This document shows positions 53,653-61,630 of a stretch of DNA of 64,000 nt, piece after piece; the first letter of the stretch is position 1; every line of letters begins with the position of its first letter. This DNA is from Achromobacter sp. UMC71 (GTDB lineage: Bacteria > Pseudomonadota > Gammaproteobacteria > Burkholderiales > Burkholderiaceae_B), in NCBI RefSeq assembly GCF_014170305.1, contig NZ_LZZT01000031.1, forward strand, positions 248,001 through 312,000, in the 5' to 3' direction. The position numbers and the translations under genes are program-made. Below the pieces are notes generated by a model, which saw only the letters and a list, made by a program, of their open reading frames with translations, searched no databases and had not been told where the DNA came from.

Positions 53653-54320
53653 CGCTTTCCTCCATATCGTTGCAGGCGGGCCTCCAGGCCACGCACGCCC
53701 CATGCCGCGATCAGGCTCAGCACCAGGAACAGCGCGCCGACCAGGGTCAGGGGTTCGGTGTAGCGGAAGGTGGTGGACCCGATCATCTTGCTTTGCTGCA
53801 GCAGCTCGACCACCGTGATGGCCGACAGCAGCGGCGTGTCCTTGAACATGGCGACCAGGTAGTTGCCCAGCGCCGGCACCACGGGCGGGATCGCCTGCGG
53901 CAGCACCACGCCCACGGCAGTGCGCCAGGGCGACATGTTCAGGGCCCGCGCCGCTTCGAGCTGGCCGCGCGGCACGGCCTCGATGCCGGCGCGGTAGACC
54001 TCGGCGCAATAGGTGGCGTAGTGCAGCCCCAGCGCCACGATGCCGGTCGCCAGCGGCGACATCTGCACCCCGGTCAGCGGCAACACGTAGAACAGGAAGT
54101 ACATCTGCACCAGCAGCGGCGTACTGCGCACGAACTCGATCACGAAGGCCGTGGGCAGCGACACCAGCGCCAGCCGCGAACGCCGCAGCAGCGCCAGCGC
54201 CAGGCCCAGCGTCACGGCCACCAGCATGCCCAGCACGGTGGCCTGGATGGTGATGATCAGCGCCGAGCCCAGCGTGGGCAGGATTTCCAGTGCGAAGGAC
54301 CAATCGAATACCGGTTTCAT
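53649..54320 (-). CDS. ehuD: ABC transporter permease (EhuD-like)
   Basis: A 223-residue inner-membrane permease of the HisM/EhuD class: five helices with the EAA loop at ~120-140 (YRAGIEAVPRGQLEAARALN) that couples to the ATPase. It pairs with the next permease as a heterodimer. ATGA overlaps with both neighbours indicate strict co-translation. Confidence 0.85.
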   Translation of the reverse strand: MKPVFDWSFALEILPTLGSALIITIQATVLGMLVAVTLGLALALLRRSRLALVSLPTAFVIEFVRSTPLLVQMYFLFYVLPLTGVQMSPLATGIVALGLHYATYCAEVYRAGIEAVPRGQLEAARALNMSPWRTAVGVVLPQAIPPVVPALGNYLVAMFKDTPLLSAITVVELLQQSKMIGSTTFRYTEPLTLVGALFLVLSLIAAWGVRGLEARLQRYGGKR

Positions 54321-54970
54321 CGGACGCGGACCCTCCGTTCAAGCAGGCGCACGCCGGCGGTGATCAAGAGCGCCACCGCGAAATACAGCAGCAGCATGAG
54401 GCCGAAGATCTCGGTGGTGCGCAAGGTTTCGCTGCGCAGCAGCTGGCCGCGGAAGGTGAGATCGGTGATGGTGATCAGCGACACCAGCGCGGTGTTCTTG
54501 AGCAGCTCGATCAGCAGGTTGCCGGCGGGCGGCAGCATGGCCGGAATGGCCTGCGGCACCACGATGCGGCGCATGATCTGCCCGCGGGTCAGGTTCAACG
54601 CCACGCCGGCTTCGCGCTGGCCCGGCGGCACCGCGCGGATCGCGCCGCGCACCACTTCCGCCCCATAGGCACCGGCGTTCAGGGCCAGCACCACGATGCC
54701 CACCAGCAGGGCCGGCAATTGCACGCCGAACAGCGGCAGCACGAAATAGAACCAGAACAGCTGCACCAGCGCCGAGGTGCCGCGGAACACCTCGACATAG
54801 ACCGCCGCCAGCCAGCGCACCGGCCGCAGCGCCGACAGGCGGCCGATGCCCGCGGCCAGCGCCAGCGGCACGGCCAGCACCACGGCGCCCGCCAGGATCT
54901 GCAACGTGACCGCCAGCCCTTCGAGCAGCGGCGGTATCAGCTCCGAGATATGTTCGGATATGAGCTGCAT
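54317..54970 (-). CDS. ehuC: ABC transporter permease (EhuC-like)
   Basis: A 217-residue permease with the PAAT fold and EAA loop (VRGAIRAVPPGQREAGVALN, ~108-127). It follows the receptor gene by 9 bp and overlaps ehuD. The two permeases differ enough to form a heterodimeric pore. Confidence 0.85.
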   Translation of the reverse strand: MQLISEHISELIPPLLEGLAVTLQILAGAVVLAVPLALAAGIGRLSALRPVRWLAAVYVEVFRGTSALVQLFWFYFVLPLFGVQLPALLVGIVVLALNAGAYGAEVVRGAIRAVPPGQREAGVALNLTRGQIMRRIVVPQAIPAMLPPAGNLLIELLKNTALVSLITITDLTFRGQLLRSETLRTTEIFGLMLLLYFAVALLITAGVRLLERRVRVR

Positions 54971-54979
54971 CGGCGCCCC

Positions 54980-55888
54980 CTATTGCCCGGCGCAAAGCTT
55001 GGCCGCCGTGACCCCGTTGGGCAGTTCCTGCGGCGTGAAGCCGAAAGGCGCTACCAGCTTCTTGTGCTCGTCGGTGCCGATGAATTTGGCCAGCTCGGCG
55101 TTGAATGCGTCGGCGAACGCCTTGTCGTCGGGCCGGAAGGCATAGGCGCCGTAGCCACGCACGCCCTTGCCGTCGATCTGCGGGTCGGAGAAGGGCTCGG
55201 CCTTTTCCAGGCCGCTGCCGCCGTCGGTCTTGCCCATCAGGTCGTTGACAGTCAGGGCGGTGGCCGCATAGGCATCGGCCCGGCCGGCCTGCACGCCGGA
55301 CAGGGCGCTGACCGCGTCGGGAAACACCACCATCTGGGCGGCGGGTATCTTGACCTTGGAGGCGTACTCGGCTTCGATGGCGCCCACCACCACGCCCAGC
55401 TTGACGTCGGGGTTCTTCACCACGTCTTCATAGCTATGCAGATGCTTGGGATTGCCTTGCTTGACCAGGAACGCCTGACCCACGCCATAGGTGGGATCCG
55501 AAAACGCCACCTGGCCGCAGCGCTCCGGCGTGACATACATGCCCGCCGCGATGATGTCGAAGCGCTTGGCCTGCAGCCCCGGGATCAGCGAACCGAACTC
55601 GGTCAGCACGCCCTGCACTTCGTTGATGCCCATGCGCTTGAGCACCACCCGGGCAATCTCGACGGATTCGCCGGTGACCTTGGCCTCTTTGCTGTCCATG
55701 AAGGCGAACGGCGCCTCATTGGCGTAGCCGATGCGGATCTTGCCAGCGGCCTTGGCGGCCTCCAGCGTGTTGGCAGCGGCCGGCGCCTGGCCGGCGGTCT
55801 TGTCGGCGCCGGAATCGGAGCAGGCGGCCAGCACGCCCAGGCTCAGGGCCAGCAGGGCGCGGCAGGTTCGTCGCAAGGGCAAGGTCAT
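54980..55888 (-). CDS. ehuB: Ectoine/amino-acid-binding periplasmic protein (EhuB-like)
   Basis: A 302-residue receptor with a lipoprotein-like signal (LLALSLGVLAACSDSG, Cys ~23) and a bacterial solute-binding-protein-3 domain. The run GVLTEFGSLIPGLQAKRFD followed by IIAAGMYVTPERC is, from memory, characteristic of EhuB, the ectoine/hydroxyectoine receptor. No ectoine breakdown genes lie in the window, so a related polar amino acid is possible. Confidence 0.72.
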   Translation of the reverse strand: MTLPLRRTCRALLALSLGVLAACSDSGADKTAGQAPAAANTLEAAKAAGKIRIGYANEAPFAFMDSKEAKVTGESVEIARVVLKRMGINEVQGVLTEFGSLIPGLQAKRFDIIAAGMYVTPERCGQVAFSDPTYGVGQAFLVKQGNPKHLHSYEDVVKNPDVKLGVVVGAIEAEYASKVKIPAAQMVVFPDAVSALSGVQAGRADAYAATALTVNDLMGKTDGGSGLEKAEPFSDPQIDGKGVRGYGAYAFRPDDKAFADAFNAELAKFIGTDEHKKLVAPFGFTPQELPNGVTAAKLCAGQ

Positions 55889-55978
55889 GGTGTTTTTCTC
55901 CCGAATTTATTTCTAGGTACATGGCTTCGCTAAAAATGATACGACATTAAATCATTTCACTTCTAATGATATGGACGA

Positions 55979-56002
55979 AAAAAAGCAGACTTCAGTCTGC
56001 TT
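55979..56002. terminator. Bidirectional terminator-like hairpin
   Basis: A 10-bp stem (AAAAGCAGAC / GTCTGCTTTT, extended by A/T) with a TTCA loop between the ehu operon start and the next receptor's end; it serves the receptor/cyclodeaminase genes on the minus strand. Confidence 0.85.
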
Positions 56003-56084
56003 TTTTCCTGCCCTGCCCTATGACGGGTTAGAACACGTTACGAAGAGTAGGCGACTATGTCGTCCCCATTTTCAGTGCGGCGGC

Positions 56085-57239
56085 CTACTGCGCGTACGAG
56101 AATTTGCCATCGCGCACGATGCCCATGACCCGGGCGCGCTCGTCAAAGCCCTGGTGGTTGTCCTTGGAGATATTGAGCACGCCGTTGGGCACGACCAGGT
56201 CGCGGGTATTTTCCAGAGCGTCGCGCAGGGCCGCGCGGAATTCCGGCGTGCCGGGCTTGGCGCCAGTCGTGAGGGCGCGCGTGACGGCCGAATCCAGCAA
56301 CATCCAGGCGCCGTAGGCGTCGCCAGCGAACTGGGTCAGCGTATTGGCGCCGTACTGGCGTTCATATTTGTCGGCGAACGCCACGGCTACTTTCTTGACC
56401 GGGTTGGAATCCGGCAGCTCGCGCGCCACCACGCCTGGGCCGGTCGGGAACAGCGTGCCTTCGACGTCCTTGCCGCCCACCTGCAGGAATTCCAGCGTGC
56501 CGATACCATGGGTTTGATAAATGGTGCCGGTATAGCCGCGCTCGAGCAGCGTCTTTTGCGGCAGGGCCGAGGGCGTGCCCGCGCCGGCGATCAGCACGGC
56601 CTGCGGCTTGGCCGCGATGACCTTCAGCACCTGCCCCACCACCGACGCGTCGGTGCGCTGGAAGCGTTCTTGCGCCACGATCTTCAGATCGCTGCCGGCC
56701 GCGGCCGAAAACTCTTTCCACCAGCTGTCGCCGTAGGAATCCGCGAAGCCGATGAAGGCCACATTCTTGATGCCCTTCTTTTTCATGTCTTCGACCAGCG
56801 CGGTGGCCATCAGCGAATCGTTCTGCGGCATCTTGAAGGCCCAGGCGCGCTTGGGGTCCGACATCGGCTCGACGATGACGCTGGATGCGGCCAGCGCGAT
56901 CATCGGCGTGCGGGTTTCGGCCAGCACATCCAGGGCCGCCAGCGCCGCGGCGGTGGTGTTGGGGCCGACGATGGCATCGACCTTGTCTTCGGACGTGAGC
57001 TTGCGCAGGTTCTTGACCGCTCGACTGACGTCGGTGCCGTCGTCCAGCACCACATAGCGCGCCGGTTGGCCGCCCAGCGTGGCGGGCCACAGGCGGATCG
57101 CGTTGTTGGTCTGGATGCCGATCGACGCGGCCGGGCCGGTGGTGGACACGTCCACGCCGATCACGATATCGGCGTGGGCGGACAGGGCCGGAATGACCAA
57201 TGCCACGACGGCGGCATAGCGGAAGAATGAGCGGGACAT
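56085..57239 (-). CDS. Branched-chain-amino-acid-type ABC receptor (Peripla_BP_6)
   Basis: A 384-residue periplasmic receptor: signal peptide ~1-24, then the LivJ-like fold with IGVDVSTTGPAASIG, VGPNTTAAALAALDVLAE and FIGFADSYGDSWW. No LivHMGF genes adjoin it; the livFG pair starts 6 kb away. It lies 37 bp downstream of an ornithine-cyclodeaminase homologue, suggesting that the captured solute is the substrate of that enzyme. Confidence 0.88.
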   Translation of the reverse strand: MSRSFFRYAAVVALVIPALSAHADIVIGVDVSTTGPAASIGIQTNNAIRLWPATLGGQPARYVVLDDGTDVSRAVKNLRKLTSEDKVDAIVGPNTTAAALAALDVLAETRTPMIALAASSVIVEPMSDPKRAWAFKMPQNDSLMATALVEDMKKKGIKNVAFIGFADSYGDSWWKEFSAAAGSDLKIVAQERFQRTDASVVGQVLKVIAAKPQAVLIAGAGTPSALPQKTLLERGYTGTIYQTHGIGTLEFLQVGGKDVEGTLFPTGPGVVARELPDSNPVKKVAVAFADKYERQYGANTLTQFAGDAYGAWMLLDSAVTRALTTGAKPGTPEFRAALRDALENTRDLVVPNGVLNISKDNHQGFDERARVMGIVRDGKFSYAQ

Positions 57240-57276
57240 AAAGGCAACTCGCGGAAATGAAGAAAAGCGGATGTCG

Positions 57277-58221
57277 CTATTTTGCCTGACCGGCGCGGGC
57301 CTCGTAGACCAGCGCGGCCAGCGTCAGGTCTTCCAGCGCGCTGCCCACCGCCTTGAACACGGTCACTTCGCTGGCGTTGCTGCGGCCGGGCGCGCGGCCG
57401 AGCACCAGGTCGGTCAGGGTGCCGCGGATGCCGTCGCGCGCCAGCACGCCAGCATCGAACGCCGCCAACAGGTCGCCCGCCTTGGTGGGCGCCTCGTCGG
57501 TGTCCACGTAGACGGTGGTGCCGTCAAAGCAGGCCGTGTCGGTTTCGATCATGTCGGGCTTGAAGCTGCCGATCAGGTCCAGATGGGTGCCCGGGCGCAG
57601 CCAGGCGCCGCGCACCAGCGGTTCGGTCGACAAGGTGGCGCAGCTGACGATATCGGCCTGGCGCACGGCCTGCTCCAGATCGGTAGTGCTGGCGGCGTCG
57701 AAACCCTGTTCGCGCAACGTGGCCGCCAGCGCATCTGCGCCGGCCGGGCGCAGGTTCCAGACCAGCACTTTGTCGATGGGCCGCACGGCGCGCATGGCCT
57801 GGGCCACCAGGCCGGCGATGCGCCCCGAGCCGACGATGGTCAGCACCCGCGCGTCGGGGCGGGCCAGGTACGACGCGCCCAGCGCGGCGGCGCCGGCGGT
57901 GCGGAACACCGTGACCTGATCGCCATCCACCTGCGCCAGCGGCACGCCGGTGCGCGCGCTGTACAGGTTGTAGGTGGCGTGCAGGCCCGGCAAGGACTGG
58001 CGCGTGTTTTCCGGAAAAATGTTGATGACCTTGACGCCGAAATAGCCCTGCTCGTTCCAGGCCGGCATGATCAGCGTGGTGCCGTGCGCGCCGCCCGATT
58101 CGATGGCGTGCACGTGGCGCGGCGGCACGTGGGCGCCTTGACGGAATGCCTCGCGCAAAGCCGGGATCGCCGCGTCGAACGACAATGCGCGGCGGGTTTG
58201 TTCGGTGTCGATCACTACCAT
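57277..58221 (-). CDS. Ornithine cyclodeaminase/mu-crystallin family protein
   Basis: A 314-residue NAD(P)-binding enzyme: substrate part with Arg/Lys (HVPPRHVHAI, FGVKVINIFPENT), Rossmann motif VGSGRIAGLVAQAM (~135-148) and the closing GTLTDLVLG...NASEVTVFKAVG signature. Members are ornithine cyclodeaminases, ketimine reductases or alanine dehydrogenases; the specific one cannot be told here. ATG 58221 gives the family-typical start (MVVIDTEQTRRALS). Confidence 0.85.
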   Translation of the reverse strand: MVVIDTEQTRRALSFDAAIPALREAFRQGAHVPPRHVHAIESGGAHGTTLIMPAWNEQGYFGVKVINIFPENTRQSLPGLHATYNLYSARTGVPLAQVDGDQVTVFRTAGAAALGASYLARPDARVLTIVGSGRIAGLVAQAMRAVRPIDKVLVWNLRPAGADALAATLREQGFDAASTTDLEQAVRQADIVSCATLSTEPLVRGAWLRPGTHLDLIGSFKPDMIETDTACFDGTTVYVDTDEAPTKAGDLLAAFDAGVLARDGIRGTLTDLVLGRAPGRSNASEVTVFKAVGSALEDLTLAALVYEARAGQAK

Positions 58222-58471
58222 CTGTATCCAATGCCTGTTCGGGTTGAGCCAGGGCGAAGTGTGACGGCGCCATGCTGCGCTGGCAAGGCGTAGCGGCCGC
58301 AACCGTTACATCGGCTTGCCGTTGCGCGAGACCCGTTTGCATACCGGCGCGCCGTCCGCGCCGTATCATGGTCCATGCCCCTTCCGGCACCGCGCGCCGC
58401 CGCCAGGCGGCCCGCGCCTCCCCAACGGACGCGTCCGCAACGGGCGCGCTCCCCCTCAAAAGGAGTCACGC

Positions 58472-58897
58472 ATGAAGAAAACCGCAACCGCCGCCTGGTC
58501 GGGCGATCTGAAGACGGGCAAGGGTACGATTTCCACGCAGAGCGGCGCGCTCAAGAGCCAACCCTACGGCTTCAACACCCGCTTCGGCGACACTCCCGGG
58601 ACCAACCCCGAAGAGTTGCTGGGCGCCGCCCACGCCGGGTGCTTCACCATGGCGCTGTCCAATATCCTGGGCGAATCCGGCCTGGTGCCGCAAAGCCTGG
58701 ACACCAAGGCCGAAGTCACGCTGGACAAGGCCGATGGGGGCTTTGCCATCACCGCGGTGCACCTGACCGTGGAAGGCGTGATTCCCGGCGCCACGGCCCA
58801 GGCCTTCGAAGAAGCCGCCCGCAAGGCGGAAAAGGGCTGCCCCGTTTCCAAGGTGCTGAACGCCAAGATCACCATGGACGCCAAGCTCAAGTCCTGA
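58472..58897 (+). CDS. osmC: OsmC-family peroxiredoxin
   Basis: A 141-residue cytosolic thiol peroxidase. The two redox cysteines are in HAGCFTMALS (~56) and KGCPVSKVL (~122), and TNPEELLGAAHAGC is the OsmC signature. It reduces organic hydroperoxides under osmotic or oxidative stress. An AAAGGAG ribosome-binding site supports ATG 58472. It is followed by the Fur-box and Nramp gene. Confidence 0.93.
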   Translation: MKKTATAAWSGDLKTGKGTISTQSGALKSQPYGFNTRFGDTPGTNPEELLGAAHAGCFTMALSNILGESGLVPQSLDTKAEVTLDKADGGFAITAVHLTVEGVIPGATAQAFEEAARKAEKGCPVSKVLNAKITMDAKLKS

Positions 58898-58992
58898 CCG
58901 GCCGCAGTAAGCCCGGCGGGCGGCGCCATTGGCCCGCCCTATCCGGGGCTTGTTGAAAATCAATTTGACGGTCATGCCTGAGTTATGGAAAA

Positions 58993-59007
58993 TGAGAACC
59001 ATTCTCA
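58993..59007 (+). promoter_or_regulatory. Fur box before the Nramp gene
   Basis: TGAGAACCATTCTCA is a near-perfect dyad matching the 7-1-7 Fur core at 12 of 14 fixed positions, 10 bp before ATG 59018. It overlaps what would be codons of a longer frame starting at 58985, which argues for the shorter protein. Confidence 0.7.
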
Positions 59008-59017
59008 GGAAGAAACC

Positions 59018-60307
59018 ATGACCCGATTCATCTATGCGATCTCTGGCGGCAAGGCGGCGTACGCACAAGACGCCCAGGTGACGGCCAACCTGCGCCGGGT
59101 GGTCGGATCGGGTCTGCTGGTCGCCGTGGGCTACATCGACCCGGGCAACTGGGCCACCGACATTGCCGGCGGCAGCGGCTTCGGCTATGGCCTGCTGCTG
59201 GTCGTGATCGCATCGGCCATCCTGGCGCTGGGTTTCCAGGTGCTGGTGTCGCGCCTGGCGCTGGCCACCGGCGAAGACTTGGCCACCCTCACCGCCCGTC
59301 ATCTTTCCCCGCGCATGTCCAAGGCTGCCTGGCTGGCCGGCGAAGCCGCCATCCTGGCCACCGCCCTGGCCGAGCTGATCGGCGGCGCCATTGCGCTGCG
59401 TCTGCTGTTCAACCTGCCGCTAATCGGCGGCGTGGCGGTCACGGGCGTCGGCACCTTCGCCGTGCTGGCCCTGACCCGCGGCAATGCCGATCGCCACGAG
59501 CGCGTGATCGCCGTGCTGCTGTCGGTAGTGGCGGCCTCGTTCGTGTTCCTGCTGTTCAAGGCCAACCCCGCCTGGACCGAGGTGGCCCATGGCATCACCC
59601 AGACGGGCCAGGCGCTGCGCAACCCGCAGGGCTTTCTGATCGCGCTGGGCATTCTGGGCGCGACCCTGATGCCGCACAACCTGTACCTGCATTCCGGCTC
59701 GCTGGCGCAACGCGCCCGGGTGCTGCCGCCGGAAGCACGCGACATGGCCATGCGGGTCGCGCGCAACGACACCGTCGTGTCGCTGGGCGTGGCCATGCTG
59801 ATCAATTCGGCCATCATGATCGTCGCCGCGGCCTCGCTGTCCGGCTCGGGCATGATCGTCTCCAGCCTGGACGACGCCCATGCCGTGATCGGCCACACGC
59901 TGGGCATCGGCGCGGCCATCGTGTTCGCGGTGGCGCTGTATGCCGCCGGCCAAAGCTCCACCATCACCGGCGTGCTGGCCGGCCGCATCCTGTCGCAAGG
60001 CTTCCAGGTGCGCAGCAACTGGTCCGACCGCCGCCGCGCGCTGGCCACCCGGCTGATCGCGGGCGCGGCCGCCGTGGGCCTGTTGATTTTCACCGGCGGC
60101 CAGGATCCGGACGAACTGCTGGTGCTGAGCCAGGTCATCCTGAGCCTGGCCCTGCCCTTCGCGCTGGGTCCGCTGGTGCTGCTGGCCTGCCGCAAGACCC
60201 TGATGGGCCACCACGCGTTGCGCGGCGCCTGGGCCTGGGCCGCCGTCATCGCCACCGTCGGCATCGTGCTGCTCGACGGCTACCTGCTAGTCGACATGGT
60301 GGTGTGA
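59018..60307 (+). CDS. mntH: Nramp-family divalent metal transporter
   Basis: A 429-residue, 11-helix inner-membrane H+/Mn2+ (Fe2+) symporter. The metal-site motifs are DPGN in helix 1 (GYIDPGNWATD) and MPHN in helix 6 (LMPHNLYLHS). I choose ATG 59018 (MTRFIYAIS) with AGGAAG before it; the upstream ATG 58985 would place a Fur box inside the coding region. Iron control of an Nramp transporter implies Fe2+ as well as Mn2+ uptake. Confidence 0.9.
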   Translation: MTRFIYAISGGKAAYAQDAQVTANLRRVVGSGLLVAVGYIDPGNWATDIAGGSGFGYGLLLVVIASAILALGFQVLVSRLALATGEDLATLTARHLSPRMSKAAWLAGEAAILATALAELIGGAIALRLLFNLPLIGGVAVTGVGTFAVLALTRGNADRHERVIAVLLSVVAASFVFLLFKANPAWTEVAHGITQTGQALRNPQGFLIALGILGATLMPHNLYLHSGSLAQRARVLPPEARDMAMRVARNDTVVSLGVAMLINSAIMIVAAASLSGSGMIVSSLDDAHAVIGHTLGIGAAIVFAVALYAAGQSSTITGVLAGRILSQGFQVRSNWSDRRRALATRLIAGAAAVGLLIFTGGQDPDELLVLSQVILSLALPFALGPLVLLACRKTLMGHHALRGAWAWAAVIATVGIVLLDGYLLVDMVV

Positions 60308-60348
60308 TGCTTCGCGCCTGGCCGCCATCGACACGGCCAGCCATGAAA

Positions 60349-60376
60349 AAAAACGCCAGCTTGCGCTGGCGTTTTT
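60349..60376. terminator. Bidirectional terminator
   Basis: A 12-bp stem (AAAAACGCCAGC / GCTGGCGTTTTT) with a TTGC loop between mntH and the convergent 73-residue gene. Confidence 0.93.
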
Positions 60377-60391
60377 CTTTGGGCCGGTGAT

Positions 60392-60613
60392 TCAACGGCG
60401 GGCGGAGATGACCGGATGCTGGCGGCGGCCGGCGTCCATGTCGTGCAGCACTTCGCCGACAGCGCCGCCCATCTTGACCAGGCGCAGCTTCAGCCGGCGC
60501 CAGCCCATGCGGGAGAACGGACCGGACAGGGTTTCCGCCTTGATGGCCTCGCGGATCAGGGACCGCTCCAGCGCATCCGACATACGGGCATTTTTCAACG
60601 CGGTATCGCTCAT
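60392..60613 (-). CDS. Hypothetical basic protein (73 aa)
   Basis: A 73-residue, Arg/Lys-rich helical protein (MGWRRLKLRLVKMGGAV, then HDMDAGRR) with a strong ribosome-binding site (AAGGAGAG) 6 nt before the ATG. No signal peptide, membrane helix or known motif. The 260 bp upstream is AT-rich with a TTGCG-T-CGCAA dyad near 60676-60686 and contains no other gene. It may be a small nucleic-acid-binding or stress protein; function unknown. Confidence 0.55.
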   Translation of the reverse strand: MSDTALKNARMSDALERSLIREAIKAETLSGPFSRMGWRRLKLRLVKMGGAVGEVLHDMDAGRRQHPVISARR

Positions 60614-60873
60614 GATTCTCTCCTTGAGAAAGCGCGATGGGGAACAGCACGAATTCATGTTAGACCCGCGTATGTTGCGTCGCAACGCATATTTCCTAGC
60701 ATTATTTTTGCCGTTGCGTAATGGGTACAAACACCACCATAACGGTGCATAGGCACCACATCCAGCACCATTTTTGTGCAGTGCAAAAACAACAAGGCGG
60801 CCAAGCCGGCCGCCTCTAAGCACCTTTCTAGCCAGGCATCCGGAACCGAACGCCCAGCCCCATCCGCTCACCT

Positions 60874-61497
60874 TTACCGGCACCCCACGTGCGCGGCGAT
60901 CAGCTTGTCGGCCATATCCGCGACCCGGCCCGCGGGCCCGCCCTCGCCAAACAACTGGCTCGACACGAAAGCGCCTTCGATCAGCAGCAGCAAGCCGTCG
61001 CCCAGCGCGCCGGGATCCGGCGCGCCCATTTCGGCGGCCATGGCGGCCAGGCGGCGGCGCAATTCGAGCTTATGTTCGACCGCGACCACCCGTGCGGGGT
61101 GGCCGGCCTCGGGGTACTCCACCGCCGCGTTGGTCAGGCCGCAGCCGCGGTAGCCGTTCTGCACCGCGCGCACGCTCAGGCCGGACAGATAGGCGCGCAG
61201 TTGCGCCTGCGGATCCCCCGGATGGGCGTCGCAGGCCGCGTTGAAGCGCCCCCAGAACTCGGCGTCGTAGTCGCGCAGGTAGGCCGCGGCCAACTCGTCC
61301 TTGGACGAGAAACTGCGGTACAGGCTGGGCTTGGTGACGCCGGCCTGATTGACGATGGCGTCGACCCCCACCGCCCGGATGCCGTCGCGGTAGAACATTT
61401 CGCGCGCGGTCTTGCGGATGCGGTCCGCCGCAAGCAGCGGCTTTGCCTGGGATGCTGCGGCGGGCGCCTTGCCCGCTGCGTCGGATTTATTGGCCAT
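60874..61497 (-). CDS. TetR-family regulator
   Basis: A 207-residue repressor with N-terminal HTH (~25-70: VDAIVNQAGVTKPSLYRSF) and a helical effector domain containing GCGLTNAAVEYPEAGHPA, typical of a subgroup near MFS exporters. It is divergent from the MFS gene and very likely binds the twin operators at 61574-61630. Confidence 0.92.
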   Translation of the reverse strand: MANKSDAAGKAPAAASQAKPLLAADRIRKTAREMFYRDGIRAVGVDAIVNQAGVTKPSLYRSFSSKDELAAAYLRDYDAEFWGRFNAACDAHPGDPQAQLRAYLSGLSVRAVQNGYRGCGLTNAAVEYPEAGHPARVVAVEHKLELRRRLAAMAAEMGAPDPGALGDGLLLLIEGAFVSSQLFGEGGPAGRVADMADKLIAAHVGCR

Positions 61498-61573
61498 GCG
61501 AAGACTCCTTGCTGAGACCGTCGGGCACTGCCCGCCGCCCTGAAAACAGGGTCGTCAAAAATAACGCTTGACG

Positions 61574-61630
61574 ATGTTACTGACCGGTACGTACTATTCG
61601 CAAACCTTAATACGTACCGGTCAGTAACAT
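61574..61630. promoter_or_regulatory. Twin TetR operators in a 20-bp perfect inverted repeat
   Basis: The 20-bp arms 61574-61593 and 61611-61630 are perfect reverse complements. Each contains a palindrome TAC-N2-ACCGGT-N2-GTA (61578-61593 and 61611-61626), centres 33 bp apart (three helical turns). The right arm runs into the ATG of the MFS gene. A TTGACG/TACTAT promoter (61568-61597) for the MFS gene overlaps the left arm, so binding would block it. Confidence 0.8.

Noticed and set aside
60666-60790. Regulatory repeats near the 73-residue gene (GGTGC/GCACC inverted motifs)
   Set aside because: Short dyads in an AT-rich spacer, not arranged in a pattern I could defend as operator or RNA.
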